Assembly: GCA_002719135.1 (NCBI GenBank)
Contig: PBGU01000023.1
Coordinates: 5,070 to 16,195, forward strand
Reading direction: 5' to 3'
Source: Gammaproteobacteria bacterium
Lineage (GTDB): Bacteria > Pseudomonadota > Gammaproteobacteria > Pseudomonadales > Azotimanducaceae
Length of the DNA stretch: 11,126 nucleotides
Each line of letters starts with the position of its first letter. The first letter of the stretch is position 1. The notes below the pieces were generated by a model that had not been told where the DNA came from, made no database searches, and saw only the letters and a program-made list of their open reading frames with translations. Shown here one piece after another: positions 1 to 8,029 of the stretch. A program made the position numbers and the translations under genes.

Positions 1-728
1 CGGTGGACAAGAAAACTTGGGATCGGTGCGAACTCCTTTATATCTGTTCTCCCGGAAACCCCTCAGGGACATTTATCGAGAAGGAGGTCTTGGGAACGCT
101 GATCGAGCTTGCCCACAAGCACGATTTCGTTATCGCCGCCGATGAATGTTATTCGGAAATTTATTACCACGAAGATGAACCACCCAAAGGCCTACTCGAG
201 GTTGCAACGGAGCTTGGAGTAGATGACTTCGGTCATTGCATGGTCTTCCACAGCCTCTCCAAACGATCAAATTGTCCTGGGCTACGTTCCGGATTCGTCG
301 CAGGTGACGCCAACATTATCGATCGCTATTTCCAATACCGAACCTATCACGGCTGTGCGATGCCTGAACACGTACAACATGTGAGTTCCCTCGTTTGGCG
401 AGACGAACAGCACGTCGTATCAAACCGTCAGGCCTATCGGGAAAAATTCGACGCCGTTAATCCGATCCTTTCGCGAGTCTTCGACGCAGAGATTCCACCG
501 GGTACTTTCTATTACTGGCTTCGTCTCCCTGGCGACGACGAATCTTTCGCACGGGATCTTTTCGTCACCGAGAACATCACCGTCTTGCCAGGTCAGTACC
601 TCGGTAGAGATTGTCAAGGAACGAATCCTGGACGAGATCGAATCAGAATAGCACTGGTCGCGCCCATCGCGGACTGCATCGATGCGGTCAGCAGAATGGC
701 GGGTTTCATCGAAGGCTATTACAGATGA
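1..728 (+). CDS. dapC: Succinyldiaminopimelate aminotransferase DapC, 3' part (5' end outside window)
   Basis: PLP-dependent class I/II aminotransferase that transfers an amino group from glutamate to N-succinyl-2-amino-6-oxopimelate in the succinylase branch of lysine/meso-DAP synthesis; cytoplasmic. About 241 residues are visible, the C-terminal 60% of a family of about 400. Visible motifs, counting from the GTG codon at 3: SPGNPSGT (residues 16-23, cofactor/substrate Asn), AADECYSE (45-52, Asp47 and Tyr50 contacting the PLP ring), and SLSKRSN (84-90), whose Lys87 should form the Schiff base and which is followed by the GLRSGFVAGD typical of DapC. RIRIALVAP (213-221) should hold the arginine that binds the substrate carboxylate. 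The reading frame is open to the window edge, so the codon at 3 is not a start. The stop overlaps the dapE start as ATGA. That the next gene encodes the following pathway step supports DapC over a generic aspartate aminotransferase. Confidence 0.9.
   Translation, partial: VDKKTWDRCELLYICSPGNPSGTFIEKEVLGTLIELAHKHDFVIAADECYSEIYYHEDEPPKGLLEVATELGVDDFGHCMVFHSLSKRSNCPGLRSGFVAGDANIIDRYFQYRTYHGCAMPEHVQHVSSLVWRDEQHVVSNRQAYREKFDAVNPILSRVFDAEIPPGTFYYWLRLPGDDESFARDLFVTENITVLPGQYLGRDCQGTNPGRDRIRIALVAPIADCIDAVSRMAGFIEGYYR
711..715 (+). promoter_or_regulatory. Shine-Dalgarno GAAGG for dapE
   Basis: GAAGG sits inside the end of dapC with 9 nt to the ATG at 725. It decides the dapE start against in-frame codons further upstream. 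It is the clearest ribosome binding site in the window; most other genes here have weak or no visible ones. Confidence 0.55.
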
Positions 729-1861
729 CCGAGGAGGTATTCGATCTGACGTGCGACCTTATTAGCTGTTCCTCTGAAACACCCAACGACGGTGGCTGTC
801 AGCAACTCATTGCACAACGGCTAACCACCGCTGGATTCAAAGTCGATCACCTTCCCTTCGGGCCTGTCTGCAACATGTGGGCACGAGTTGGAGATGGAAA
901 ACCGCTAGTGGTTTTCGCTGGGCATACCGACGTCGTTCCTCCGGGTCCATTATCCCAGTGGACGTCGCCGCCATATCAACCAACGGTCGCTGGTCAATAC
1001 CTCTACGGGCGCGGCGCCGCAGACATGAAATCGAGCCTAGCTGCTATGGTGGTGGCGACGGAACGATTCTTGCTGAGCCATCCCAATTACGCCGGATCGA
1101 TAGGGTTCCTTATTACCAGCGACGAGGAAGGTGAGGCTAAAGACGGAACCGTAAAAGTCATCGATTACCTAAACCAACAAGGCACTAGGATCGACATGTG
1201 CGTGGTCGGAGAACCGTCGTCCACCAAAAAAGTTGGGGATGTGGTGAGAGTTGGTCGTCGGGGATCTCTCAACGGTCGAATCCGGTTCGTCGGCGAGCAA
1301 GGACACGTCGCCTACCCCGACCAGACGCGCAACCCAATCCATACCGCAATCACCACTCTATCCCAACTCGTTACAAGGGTTTGGGATTCGGGCAACGCCT
1401 ACTTCCCGCCCACCACGTTCCAGATATCCAACATGAACGCCGGGACAGGCGCAGCAAATGTCATTCCGGGCGAACTCGACATTCTGTTCAACTTTAGATT
1501 CAACACAGAACAAAGTATCGAGGGTTTGCAAGCGACGGTAGAGGATCACCTACTCACTAACGTTCCTGGGATCGAGACCATATTGGATTGGCAACTATCT
1601 GGACAGCCGTTCTTGACTAGGAAGGGAAAGCTGCTCAACGCCGTTCAGACGGCGATACGTTCAGTCGTATCGCTCGAGCCCGATCTCTCGACTTCTGGCG
1701 GAACATCAGACGGGCGGTTCATAGCACCAACGGGTGCAGAAGTTGTAGAGCTGGGTCCCGTCAACGCATCCATCCACAAGATCAACGAGTGCGTCCGCAT
1801 TAGCGAGTTAGAACCGCTCGCGAAAATATATCAAGGCATCCTCTTCCAACTGCTATGTTGA
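725..1861 (+). CDS. dapE: Succinyl-diaminopimelate desuccinylase DapE
   Basis: Two-zinc M20-family amidohydrolase that cleaves N-succinyl-LL-2,6-diaminopimelate to LL-diaminopimelate and succinate, directly after DapC. The product has 378 residues, the usual length. Expected metal ligands are all present and match the numbering I recall for the H. influenzae enzyme: His67 and Asp69 in GHTDVVPPG, Asp100 in GRGAADMKSS, Glu134/Glu135 in TSDEEGEA (catalytic base and metal ligand), Glu163 in VVGEPSS, and His351 in the C-terminal ASIHKINE. His194 in EQGHVAYP is the dimerisation-domain histidine that reaches into the partner active site. GGTSDGRF lies at 325-332. I chose the ATG at 725 because GAAGG (711-715) lies 9 nt upstream, it overlaps the dapC stop by 4 bp, and it gives the family length; a longer reading from 611 would add an unrelated 38-residue extension lying inside dapC. 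Confidence 0.96.
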   Translation: MTEEVFDLTCDLISCSSETPNDGGCQQLIAQRLTTAGFKVDHLPFGPVCNMWARVGDGKPLVVFAGHTDVVPPGPLSQWTSPPYQPTVAGQYLYGRGAADMKSSLAAMVVATERFLLSHPNYAGSIGFLITSDEEGEAKDGTVKVIDYLNQQGTRIDMCVVGEPSSTKKVGDVVRVGRRGSLNGRIRFVGEQGHVAYPDQTRNPIHTAITTLSQLVTRVWDSGNAYFPPTTFQISNMNAGTGAANVIPGELDILFNFRFNTEQSIEGLQATVEDHLLTNVPGIETILDWQLSGQPFLTRKGKLLNAVQTAIRSVVSLEPDLSTSGGTSDGRFIAPTGAEVVELGPVNASIHKINECVRISELEPLAKIYQGILFQLLC

Positions 1862-2589
1862 AGTCTCGCCAACTCTTGTTCTTAGGCTTGGTTTTTTTTC
1901 TATCGTTTCTCGTCATCTTTCTGCCAGCGAGCTCAATACGATTCGTAACAAATGCGATACCTGCGATAGATTTCTCGACAACGGAAGGGAGTATTTGGAA
2001 TGGAAGCGGGCGATTGCGCGTAACCAAGCTATATGCTGGCTCACTGAGTTGGTCCGTTGACCCAGTCCAACTAGTTTTCGGCAAGCTCGCCATTGAATGG
2101 GTTCTCGAAGATCAAACACATACATTCGGAGGCGCTGCAACGATCCGATTAGGCTCGATGGCTTTCTCGTTTGACGGGTTGATAGAGGCCGCAACGATTA
2201 ACCGAGTACTAGCGCCCTACAACATGAATTTGAACGGCGCACTTCACCTCAGATCGATCAAAGCAACTATCAACAAAAGCGAAGGTCCGATTCGAATCCA
2301 AGGACATATGCGGTGGGATGGCGGAACTGTGCAGTACCATATGTCGAACCAACGGTTTCAGCGAGAACTACCGGCGTTATTGGGCGAATTGCAAATGGTT
2401 GAGGGCATCCCTTCGATGACGGTTAGATCCGAAACAGATGACACACCACTGATACGCGCAAGGCTCGACGACGACGGTTGGGTCCATATCGGCATCACGA
2501 AACGGTTTACGCGTTTGATTGGTCAACCCTGGCAGGGTAGCGAACCGGACCCTGCTATCGTGATGGAGGTGTCGGAAAAACTTCTTTAA
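1855..2589 (+). CDS. gspN: Type II secretion system protein N (GspN)
   Basis: Accessory inner-membrane protein of the type II secretion system, anchored by one N-terminal helix with the rest in the periplasm. The 244-residue product has the usual GspN length of about 250. A hydrophobic segment spans about residues 7-28, followed by a beta-rich periplasmic part. Family-like signatures are GSIWNGSG (45-52), which matches the G-T/S-hydrophobic-W-x-G box of the GspN domain, and MRWDGGTV (152-159). No other motif is recognisable and GspN diverges quickly, so the call also rests on gspC and gspD following directly. The ATG lies 7 bp inside dapE and has no convincing Shine-Dalgarno, which suggests translational coupling to dapE. 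Codons 13-15 form an uninterrupted run of eight T within the membrane segment. The exact role of GspN is poorly known, and some T2SSs lack it. Confidence 0.85.
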   Translation: MLKSRQLLFLGLVFFLSFLVIFLPASSIRFVTNAIPAIDFSTTEGSIWNGSGRLRVTKLYAGSLSWSVDPVQLVFGKLAIEWVLEDQTHTFGGAATIRLGSMAFSFDGLIEAATINRVLAPYNMNLNGALHLRSIKATINKSEGPIRIQGHMRWDGGTVQYHMSNQRFQRELPALLGELQMVEGIPSMTVRSETDDTPLIRARLDDDGWVHIGITKRFTRLIGQPWQGSEPDPAIVMEVSEKLL

Positions 2590-2619
2590 GATTGGTTATC
2601 TAATTCTCGGCCACCAACG

Positions 2620-3597
2620 GTGTTCGATTTCAGCCCCAAGCTCATCAATAGTGCGCGAAACGCTGCATTGGTCCTATTGGTGGCGCTGGTTGCTTGGTCG
2701 CTAAAAGAATCCGTGCAATTCTTTATGTTTCCACCTGAAGAGAAATTTTCAAGACTACCTAGTGGCATCAGCACCAATAATGACCCCGATGTGAGTTCAA
2801 TTGATCACATAACGTCGCTAAACCTGTTTGGGGATGCCTCGCGGTCCCAGTTGAATCCGACGGCGATGGTGACCGAATCTCTAGCGGAAACCCGGCTCAA
2901 CCTGGAACTTGTCGGCGTATTCGCGGCGAGCACCGACGACTCAGAAGACTCTGCAGCGTTGATTTCGGAGAAACGTGGGACTGCAAAGCTTTTCCGTATT
3001 AATGAACGTGTACCGGGCAATGCAACCCTAGTCGAGGTATTCGCAGATAGCGTCGTTCTGGAGCGGTCCGGAAAACGAGAATTACTGCGCTTTCCAACCA
3101 CCAAAAACAACTTCACACCCCAGGAGAAACCTGAGCGGACAACAATTATTGAACCGGCGCTTTCTCGCTCGCTAACGGCTCTGGAGGGTTCCCATGATAC
3201 CGGTGCGTCATCGAATGCAACACGCACCGAGCTTGCTGCTGCTGCCGAGAAGCCGGCGACTGCCGGACGAAACGCGCAGCAGTCAGTCCGACAAGTTATC
3301 GCTTCGTACCAGGGTCGACTCGAAAACGACGCGGAAGGTACACTCGCGGAACTAGGGATTAAACCCATTTCAACGGATGTTGCAGGGGGGTATCGGCTGG
3401 GCAGCTTAGCTTCGCATCCAGCACTGAAGCAAACGGGGCTTCAACCCGGCGATATCTTGCTCTCAGTAAATAATAGGGCTATTGGTAACGTGGCTGACGA
3501 CAGACTCGAGTTCGAAAACGTGCTGGCTCAGGGGTCTGCTCGTCTGGAGATTAAAAGAGGCAGCAGGAACTTTTTCATCACCGTTTCCCTCAAATAG
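2620..3597 (+). CDS. gspC: Type II secretion system protein C (GspC) with C-terminal PDZ domain
   Basis: Inner-membrane T2SS protein linking the cytoplasmic-membrane assembly platform to the secretin; its HR domain contacts the N0 domain of GspD. Order seen in the 325 residues: short cytoplasmic N-terminus; membrane helix at about 14-36; linker; HR region from about 60, with the HITSLNLFG box (63-71) and a beta-rich stretch to about 158 (ETRLNLELVGVFA, ERVPGNATLVEVFADSVVLER); a Ser/Ala/Thr-rich linker (about 160-225); and a PDZ domain (about 255-325) with the GLQPGDILLSVNNRAI signature. Members of this family end in either a PDZ or a coiled coil; this one is the PDZ type. The start is GTG at 2620: the preceding in-frame codons run back to the gspN stop (same frame) with no other good start, and the Shine-Dalgarno is weak. 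It lies 30 bp after gspN and 5 bp before gspD. Confidence 0.93.
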   Translation: MFDFSPKLINSARNAALVLLVALVAWSLKESVQFFMFPPEEKFSRLPSGISTNNDPDVSSIDHITSLNLFGDASRSQLNPTAMVTESLAETRLNLELVGVFAASTDDSEDSAALISEKRGTAKLFRINERVPGNATLVEVFADSVVLERSGKRELLRFPTTKNNFTPQEKPERTTIIEPALSRSLTALEGSHDTGASSNATRTELAAAAEKPATAGRNAQQSVRQVIASYQGRLENDAEGTLAELGIKPISTDVAGGYRLGSLASHPALKQTGLQPGDILLSVNNRAIGNVADDRLEFENVLAQGSARLEIKRGSRNFFITVSLK

Positions 3598-3602
3598 AAA
3601 AT

Positions 3603-5528
3603 ATGCGAATACAACGTCTCCATTGGCTCGTTCTCGTTTGCTGTTTACTCGCCACGCCGACGTGGCCCGATGCACAGACGTGGAAGATCAATCTTAAGAA
3701 CGCGGACATTCGCGAGTTTATTACGCAAGTTTCAACCATCACGGGGAAAACATTCGTTGTTGATCCGAGGGTGAAAGGTAATGTAACCGTCGTCTCCGAC
3801 CGAAACCTCGACACTGACGCGGTCTACGCGTTATTTCTCTCCGTACTTCGGGTGCACGGTTTCGGCGCGTCGCGCACGGGAGACGTAGTCCGTATTGTGC
3901 AAAGTGCCACAGTAAAACAATCGGGCGCACCCGTTAACGACGACGATGGATCGTTGTCGGAAGAAGTCGTGACCCGGGTGATCTCGGCACGCAATGTTGC
4001 CGCGGCGGAACTGGTCAAGATCCTCCGCCCCATGATCCCGCAATACGGCCACATCGCTGCCGTAACACAAGCGAACGTCGTCATCATCAGCGACCACGCC
4101 GACAATATCGGGCGGTTACTAACGATCATTCGCCAAGTTGACGTCGCTGACGAAGATGAAGTGGTGGTGGTAGCTCTCGAACAAGCGTGGGTCGGGAGCG
4201 TGGTCGCGATTCTTGAACAAGTTGCGCCCGATCAAATTGGGAAATCCGCGGAGGGGCCCCAACGCGTCCTTGTGATTGGGAACGATCGAAACAACACGCT
4301 GGTTTTAAGGGGCAAGAGTGCACCGATCGCAGAGGTACGTTCTTTGATTGAACAACTAGATCAACCGGCGACATCGTCCGGTTCAACCCGCGTATTCCAG
4401 TTGAACCACTCCGATGCAACTAGGACAGCGGAGATCCTTAACGGAATCCTGATACAGCCTCGGGGACAGGGCAACAATACGAAATCTGAAAATATCAGCA
4501 TTCAAGCTGATATGTCATTGAACGCGATTGTTGTCAGGGCAGATCCCGGCACAATGTCGGAAATCCAAGAAATCTTAAGACAACTGGATATACGCAGGGC
4601 CCAGGTACTCATTGAAGCTGCCATCGTGGAAGTCTCCGTTGATGAAACAAGCGCCATCGGCATCGAAGCTGGCGTAGCAGATGCCGGCGGTGAATCGGCA
4701 CCTTTTGCCAGCACCACCCTCAATGGCATCATTTCCAATTTGTTGAGCAGCATCAGCGCGACGGTTGGTGACGACGGAAAAATTGATCCGGTGCAAGGAA
4801 TAGCGAGTGTCAGTTCTCCCACGCTTGCGGTAGCACGACTCGATCCAGACGGTGTTTCATTCGGCGCCATCCTCAACGCCATCGCCATCAATACATCGGC
4901 TGATCTGTTATCAACACCCAGTATCCTTACTCTCGACAATGAGCAAGCCAATATCCTGGCAGGCCAAACAGTACCCTTTCGTACCGGCTCGTTTACGTCG
5001 ACCAACAACGGTGCCAGTAATCCCTTCACCACCATACAGCGAGAGGATGTCGGCATTGAGCTGACCGTGACACCTCACATCCATGACGACTCGTCAATTC
5101 GACTCGAGGTTTTCCAAACGGTCGAAAACGTCGTCAATACTGGTCTAGAAATCGGCGAGGCTGGATTCTCAGACGTGGTTACCAACAAACGCAGTATCGA
5201 AACAACCATATTGGCAGATGACCGGCAAACGATTGTCCTTGGCGGCCTAATCCAAGACGACCTAAGAGCAACGCGGAAAAAGGTGCCCTTGTTGGGGTCG
5301 ATCCCATTTCTTGGTCGCCTGTTTCAGAATCGATCGACGACCCGAACCAAGCGCCACCTTTTGGTGTTCCTAAGACCCACCATTCAGCGTACTCGTGAAG
5401 AAGTCGCCGATACCACCGAGCGGAAATACAAGGGCATTTGGCAGGTACAGATTGAATCCCGCGAATCCGGAAGCGAAAGCGAAAGCGAACCGAAGCTCGA
5501 ACAGATCTACGAAGGTCGGCGCGACTAG
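3603..5528 (+). CDS. gspD: Type II secretion system secretin GspD
   Basis: Outer-membrane secretin, a large oligomeric gated channel through which folded periplasmic proteins leave the cell. The 641-residue product has a Sec signal peptide (about 1-24), then the standard series: N0 (about 26-100, starting TWKINLKNADIREFI), N1 (about 121-182), N2 (about 186-256), N3 (about 262-332, with a short Gly/Asn loop near 287-296) and the secretin barrel (about 333-595). Barrel hallmarks are QVLIEAAIVEV (334-344), LSTPSILTLDNEQA (436-449), VGIELTVTPHI (483-493) and the near-terminal VPLLGSIPFLGRLF (561-574). The remaining tail is charged and contains the in-frame SESESE repeat; in other GspDs this S-domain region binds the pilotin. 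The start ATG is 5 nt past the gspC stop. Secretins of type III secretion and type IV pili have different N-terminal domains, so GspD is the firm call. Confidence 0.97.
   Translation: MRIQRLHWLVLVCCLLATPTWPDAQTWKINLKNADIREFITQVSTITGKTFVVDPRVKGNVTVVSDRNLDTDAVYALFLSVLRVHGFGASRTGDVVRIVQSATVKQSGAPVNDDDGSLSEEVVTRVISARNVAAAELVKILRPMIPQYGHIAAVTQANVVIISDHADNIGRLLTIIRQVDVADEDEVVVVALEQAWVGSVVAILEQVAPDQIGKSAEGPQRVLVIGNDRNNTLVLRGKSAPIAEVRSLIEQLDQPATSSGSTRVFQLNHSDATRTAEILNGILIQPRGQGNNTKSENISIQADMSLNAIVVRADPGTMSEIQEILRQLDIRRAQVLIEAAIVEVSVDETSAIGIEAGVADAGGESAPFASTTLNGIISNLLSSISATVGDDGKIDPVQGIASVSSPTLAVARLDPDGVSFGAILNAIAINTSADLLSTPSILTLDNEQANILAGQTVPFRTGSFTSTNNGASNPFTTIQREDVGIELTVTPHIHDDSSIRLEVFQTVENVVNTGLEIGEAGFSDVVTNKRSIETTILADDRQTIVLGGLIQDDLRATRKKVPLLGSIPFLGRLFQNRSTTRTKRHLLVFLRPTIQRTREEVADTTERKYKGIWQVQIESRESGSESESEPKLEQIYEGRRD
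5472..5489 (+). repeat. Three tandem AGCGAA hexamers in gspD
   Basis: AGCGAA is repeated exactly three times in frame and encodes Ser-Glu-Ser-Glu-Ser-Glu near residues 624-629 of the secretin. A change in copy number would lengthen or shorten the tail by two residues without shifting the frame. Confidence 0.8.
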
Positions 5529-5545
5529 CGAGTAGGCTCGTCTAG
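5525..5545 (+). terminator. Hairpin overlapping the gspD stop codon, possible weak terminator
   Basis: CTAGCGAG (5525-5532), a four-base loop TAGG, and CTCG-T-CTAG (5537-5545) pair as an 8-bp stem with one bulged T. The stem includes the gspD TAG stop. No T-run follows, so it does not meet the criteria of a classical Rho-independent terminator; it may only slow or partly end transcription, or protect the mRNA 3' end. CTAG is itself a palindrome, so part of the pairing could be chance. Confidence 0.3.
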
Positions 5546-5629
5546 ACCCAGGTTACGCAGTACGGCAAATCACCTCGTTACCATGTAGCCTCTTCGCCCA
5601 ACATTGTGCGGCTATAACCACAACGAAAG
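5529..5629 (+). promoter_or_regulatory. gspD-plsB intergenic region, probable site of the plsB promoter
   Basis: This 101-bp stretch is the only sizeable non-coding gap in the window and the only + strand break between functionally unrelated gene groups. TATAAC at 5613-5618 resembles a -10 box, but I find no matching -35 hexamer at 16-18 bp, and the leader before the plsB ATG would be about 5 nt. The region is a likely promoter carrier by position only; no operator or riboswitch is recognisable. Confidence 0.25.
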
Positions 5630-8029
5630 ATGCGCAGCCAACAGACCACTGCGAAGCCCACCGGATTGATTTATCGCGTGTCGCGTACCTTTTTGGCTCG
5701 TCTGGTCAAACCCAATCTCGTTGGCAATACGAACTTTGAAGACCCGGACGTTTTGTACGTCTTACCCCAACGATCCCTCGCAGACCTTCTCCTCCTGGAT
5801 CTCGCTTGTGAAAAAACGTCCTTGGCACGACCTTTGCTACCCCTCTCCAGGCCAAATGAGGCGACCCGATTTTTCTTTTTGAACCGAGGGAGCGGTTTCT
5901 TCGAAAAAAATACTATGCGGTCCTATTCGGAGCGCATGCTGCGAATTGACCGAGCCCACACGCAGGACCCGACGTTACGTCTCACGGTTGTTCCCGTCTC
6001 GATTTTCTGGGGAAGAGCCGCAAATAAAGACAAATCGCTTATTCGTTCGATGGTGTCTGACGAATGGTTGATTTCCTCGAGACTGCGGCGATTGCTCGGG
6101 CTAGTGTTCAATCGCTCGGACATTTTGGTCCGGTTCGGAACGTCTCTACCTTGGCCAGAAACGCTGTCTTCTCATGCAGGCAGTAACCGTAACGTGCGCA
6201 AATTAGCCCGAATACTCCGGGTCCACTTTCGTAACGAGAGGACAGCCGTTCTAGGACCCGACCTTTCAAACCGTCGTTCCTTGGTGGCAAAAATCGTGGC
6301 GAGTCGCCCGGTGCAAGACGCCATCGAATCGGCGGAAGGCGATTGGGCTACTCTCGAGGAGGAAGCACGTCGTGACGCGTTCGCGATAGGCTCCAACATG
6401 TCGTACCCCACCATCAGAGTCTTAGAAGGTCTCCTGACGTGGTTTTGGCACCGTATTTACGATGGCGTAGATATTCAGGGATTCGAGCCGCTTGAGCGGA
6501 TTGCCCAAACCCACACGCTTGTGTACACACCTTGTCACCGATCACACGTAGATTACCTCGTCCTATCGCACGCGCTGTTTGGCCTGGGATTGATGATTCC
6601 GCACATTGCCGCTGGTGACAATTTGAACATGCCGGTGATCGGAAAATTGCTTAGACGTAGCGGCGCTTTCTTCATGCGCCGCTCCTTTCGCAACGATCCA
6701 ATTTACCGTGCCGTTATGAGCGAGTACCTCAATGAGGTGTTTTCTCGAGGGCATTCGGTCGAATACTTCATCGAAGGAGGCCGAAGCCGGACCGGGCGGA
6801 TATTACCACCACAACTTGGCATGCTCCGTATGACGCTGGCTAGCTTTGCTCTAGGGCTACCGCGGCCTGTGGCCATCATCCCCGTCTATTTCAGTTACGA
6901 GAAACTGATCGAGGCAAACGCGTATTTGTCCGAACTACGAGGTGAGAGCAAACGTAGCGAAAACGTGGCCGACGTATTCCGCAACTTGCGCTTGATCAAA
7001 CAGAATTTCGGCCGCGTGACGTTGCGATTTGGGACCCCGATCAATCTTGGGACATTCGTCACCAATTTCGATCTCGAACAAAATCACTCATCGCTAGCCG
7101 CAACTGCCGCCCAAGCTCTTGGCCACAAAATACTGACGGCGGTAAACGATTCAGCCCACGTCAATCCGGTCAACCTAGTCGCTTTAACGACCCTGTCGAT
7201 GCCTCGATTCACTATAGAAGAGGGCGTTTTAATACAACACTTGGACTATCTGAAAAGACTGATTACCGGCAATCGAGAGCACCATAACTTTAGCGTCACA
7301 GATCTCTCGCCGACTCAGATACTCGAACACGTTGAACACTTGGACATGCTGCAGCGTGAAGAAGCTGACGGCGAGCGACTGGTTGGACACGACTCCGTGA
7401 CCGCTATTTTGATGACTTGGTATCGGAACAACGTCTTACACGCCATCGCGCAATCGTCGATGATTGCGTGCTTACTCGTCAATCGCAGACTGCCGCTACA
7501 AATTAGTGTGCTGGAGCGTCTTGTGGCGACGGTTCTCCCATACATTGAGGCGGAGCTCTCGTTTCGATCAGGAACAGAAGAGACGAGCCGATGCCTGTTG
7601 CAACTTGAAACACTTGGTCTTCTATACCGGACGGACCAGGCGGTCAGGCCACCCAGGGAAGACACTAAAGGTCGAATCCACCTTAATCTCCTAGCGAATG
7701 CACTGATGCCCACCCTCGAACGCCTCTATATCGCGATCGCCCTTCTCGACAAGGCCGGAAACGCTACTTACACACGCGTTACTTTGGTCGAAAGCGCTTG
7801 TCGAACCGCGCGTCGTTTCTCGGTCTTGTACGGGACGAACGCGCCTGATTTTTTTGATCCTGCTCTCTTTCGCGGATTGATAACCACGCTCGAAGATCGC
7901 GCGGTCGTCCGCACAGATAATGACGGTTACCTTCGCTTTGACTCATCGATCAGGGAACTCATTCGAGCATCTCGTTACGTCATCAGGACAGAATTACAAC
8001 AGTCCATCCCACCGTCGCCTTTAGCCTAA
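5630..8029 (+). CDS. plsB: Glycerol-3-phosphate 1-O-acyltransferase PlsB
   Basis: Inner-membrane-associated enzyme that transfers a fatty acyl group from acyl-ACP or acyl-CoA to position 1 of sn-glycerol-3-phosphate, giving lysophosphatidic acid, the first step of phospholipid synthesis. The 799 residues match the long E. coli type (about 807). The four acyltransferase blocks are in order: HRSHVD (303-308, the catalytic HX4D), GAFFMRRSFRND (345-356, glycerol-3-phosphate binding), YFIEGGRSRTGR (379-390) and VAIIPVYFSYEKL (414-426). The N-terminal domain carries the E. coli-like segment with FLNRGSGFF (83-91) and VVPVSIFWGR (120-129). The ATG at 5630 follows GAAAG with no spacing, so the ribosome binding site is poor, but length and N-terminal content fit. 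It converges on rsmJ, with the two stop codons overlapping. The plsX/plsY route enzymes are unrelated in sequence, so confusion with them is unlikely. Confidence 0.97.
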   Translation: MRSQQTTAKPTGLIYRVSRTFLARLVKPNLVGNTNFEDPDVLYVLPQRSLADLLLLDLACEKTSLARPLLPLSRPNEATRFFFLNRGSGFFEKNTMRSYSERMLRIDRAHTQDPTLRLTVVPVSIFWGRAANKDKSLIRSMVSDEWLISSRLRRLLGLVFNRSDILVRFGTSLPWPETLSSHAGSNRNVRKLARILRVHFRNERTAVLGPDLSNRRSLVAKIVASRPVQDAIESAEGDWATLEEEARRDAFAIGSNMSYPTIRVLEGLLTWFWHRIYDGVDIQGFEPLERIAQTHTLVYTPCHRSHVDYLVLSHALFGLGLMIPHIAAGDNLNMPVIGKLLRRSGAFFMRRSFRNDPIYRAVMSEYLNEVFSRGHSVEYFIEGGRSRTGRILPPQLGMLRMTLASFALGLPRPVAIIPVYFSYEKLIEANAYLSELRGESKRSENVADVFRNLRLIKQNFGRVTLRFGTPINLGTFVTNFDLEQNHSSLAATAAQALGHKILTAVNDSAHVNPVNLVALTTLSMPRFTIEEGVLIQHLDYLKRLITGNREHHNFSVTDLSPTQILEHVEHLDMLQREEADGERLVGHDSVTAILMTWYRNNVLHAIAQSSMIACLLVNRRLPLQISVLERLVATVLPYIEAELSFRSGTEETSRCLLQLETLGLLYRTDQAVRPPREDTKGRIHLNLLANALMPTLERLYIAIALLDKAGNATYTRVTLVESACRTARRFSVLYGTNAPDFFDPALFRGLITTLEDRAVVRTDNDGYLRFDSSIRELIRASRYVIRTELQQSIPPSPLA

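Noticed and set aside
611..724. An upstream extension of dapE by 38 codons
   Set aside because: The extension overlaps dapC, has no similarity to DapE N-termini, and the ATG at 725 has a good Shine-Dalgarno and gives the family length.
2805..3368. A 187-codon open frame on the - strand
   Set aside because: It lies entirely inside gspC, is Ser/Ala/Arg-rich low-complexity sequence, and matches no family I recognise; gspC is clearly the real gene.
4502..5056. A 184-codon open frame on the - strand
   Set aside because: It is fully antisense to the conserved secretin region of gspD, with composition typical of a reverse-strand shadow and no recognisable motif.
5590..5618. A sigma-70 promoter built on TATAAC (5613-5618) before plsB
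   Set aside because: No -35-like hexamer occurs at 16-18 bp spacing, and the implied leader is only about 5 nt; kept only as a low-confidence note on the intergenic region.
7315..7713. A 132-codon open frame on the - strand
   Set aside because: It is antisense to plsB and rich in Ser/Arg/Cys, with no domain signature or ribosome binding site.
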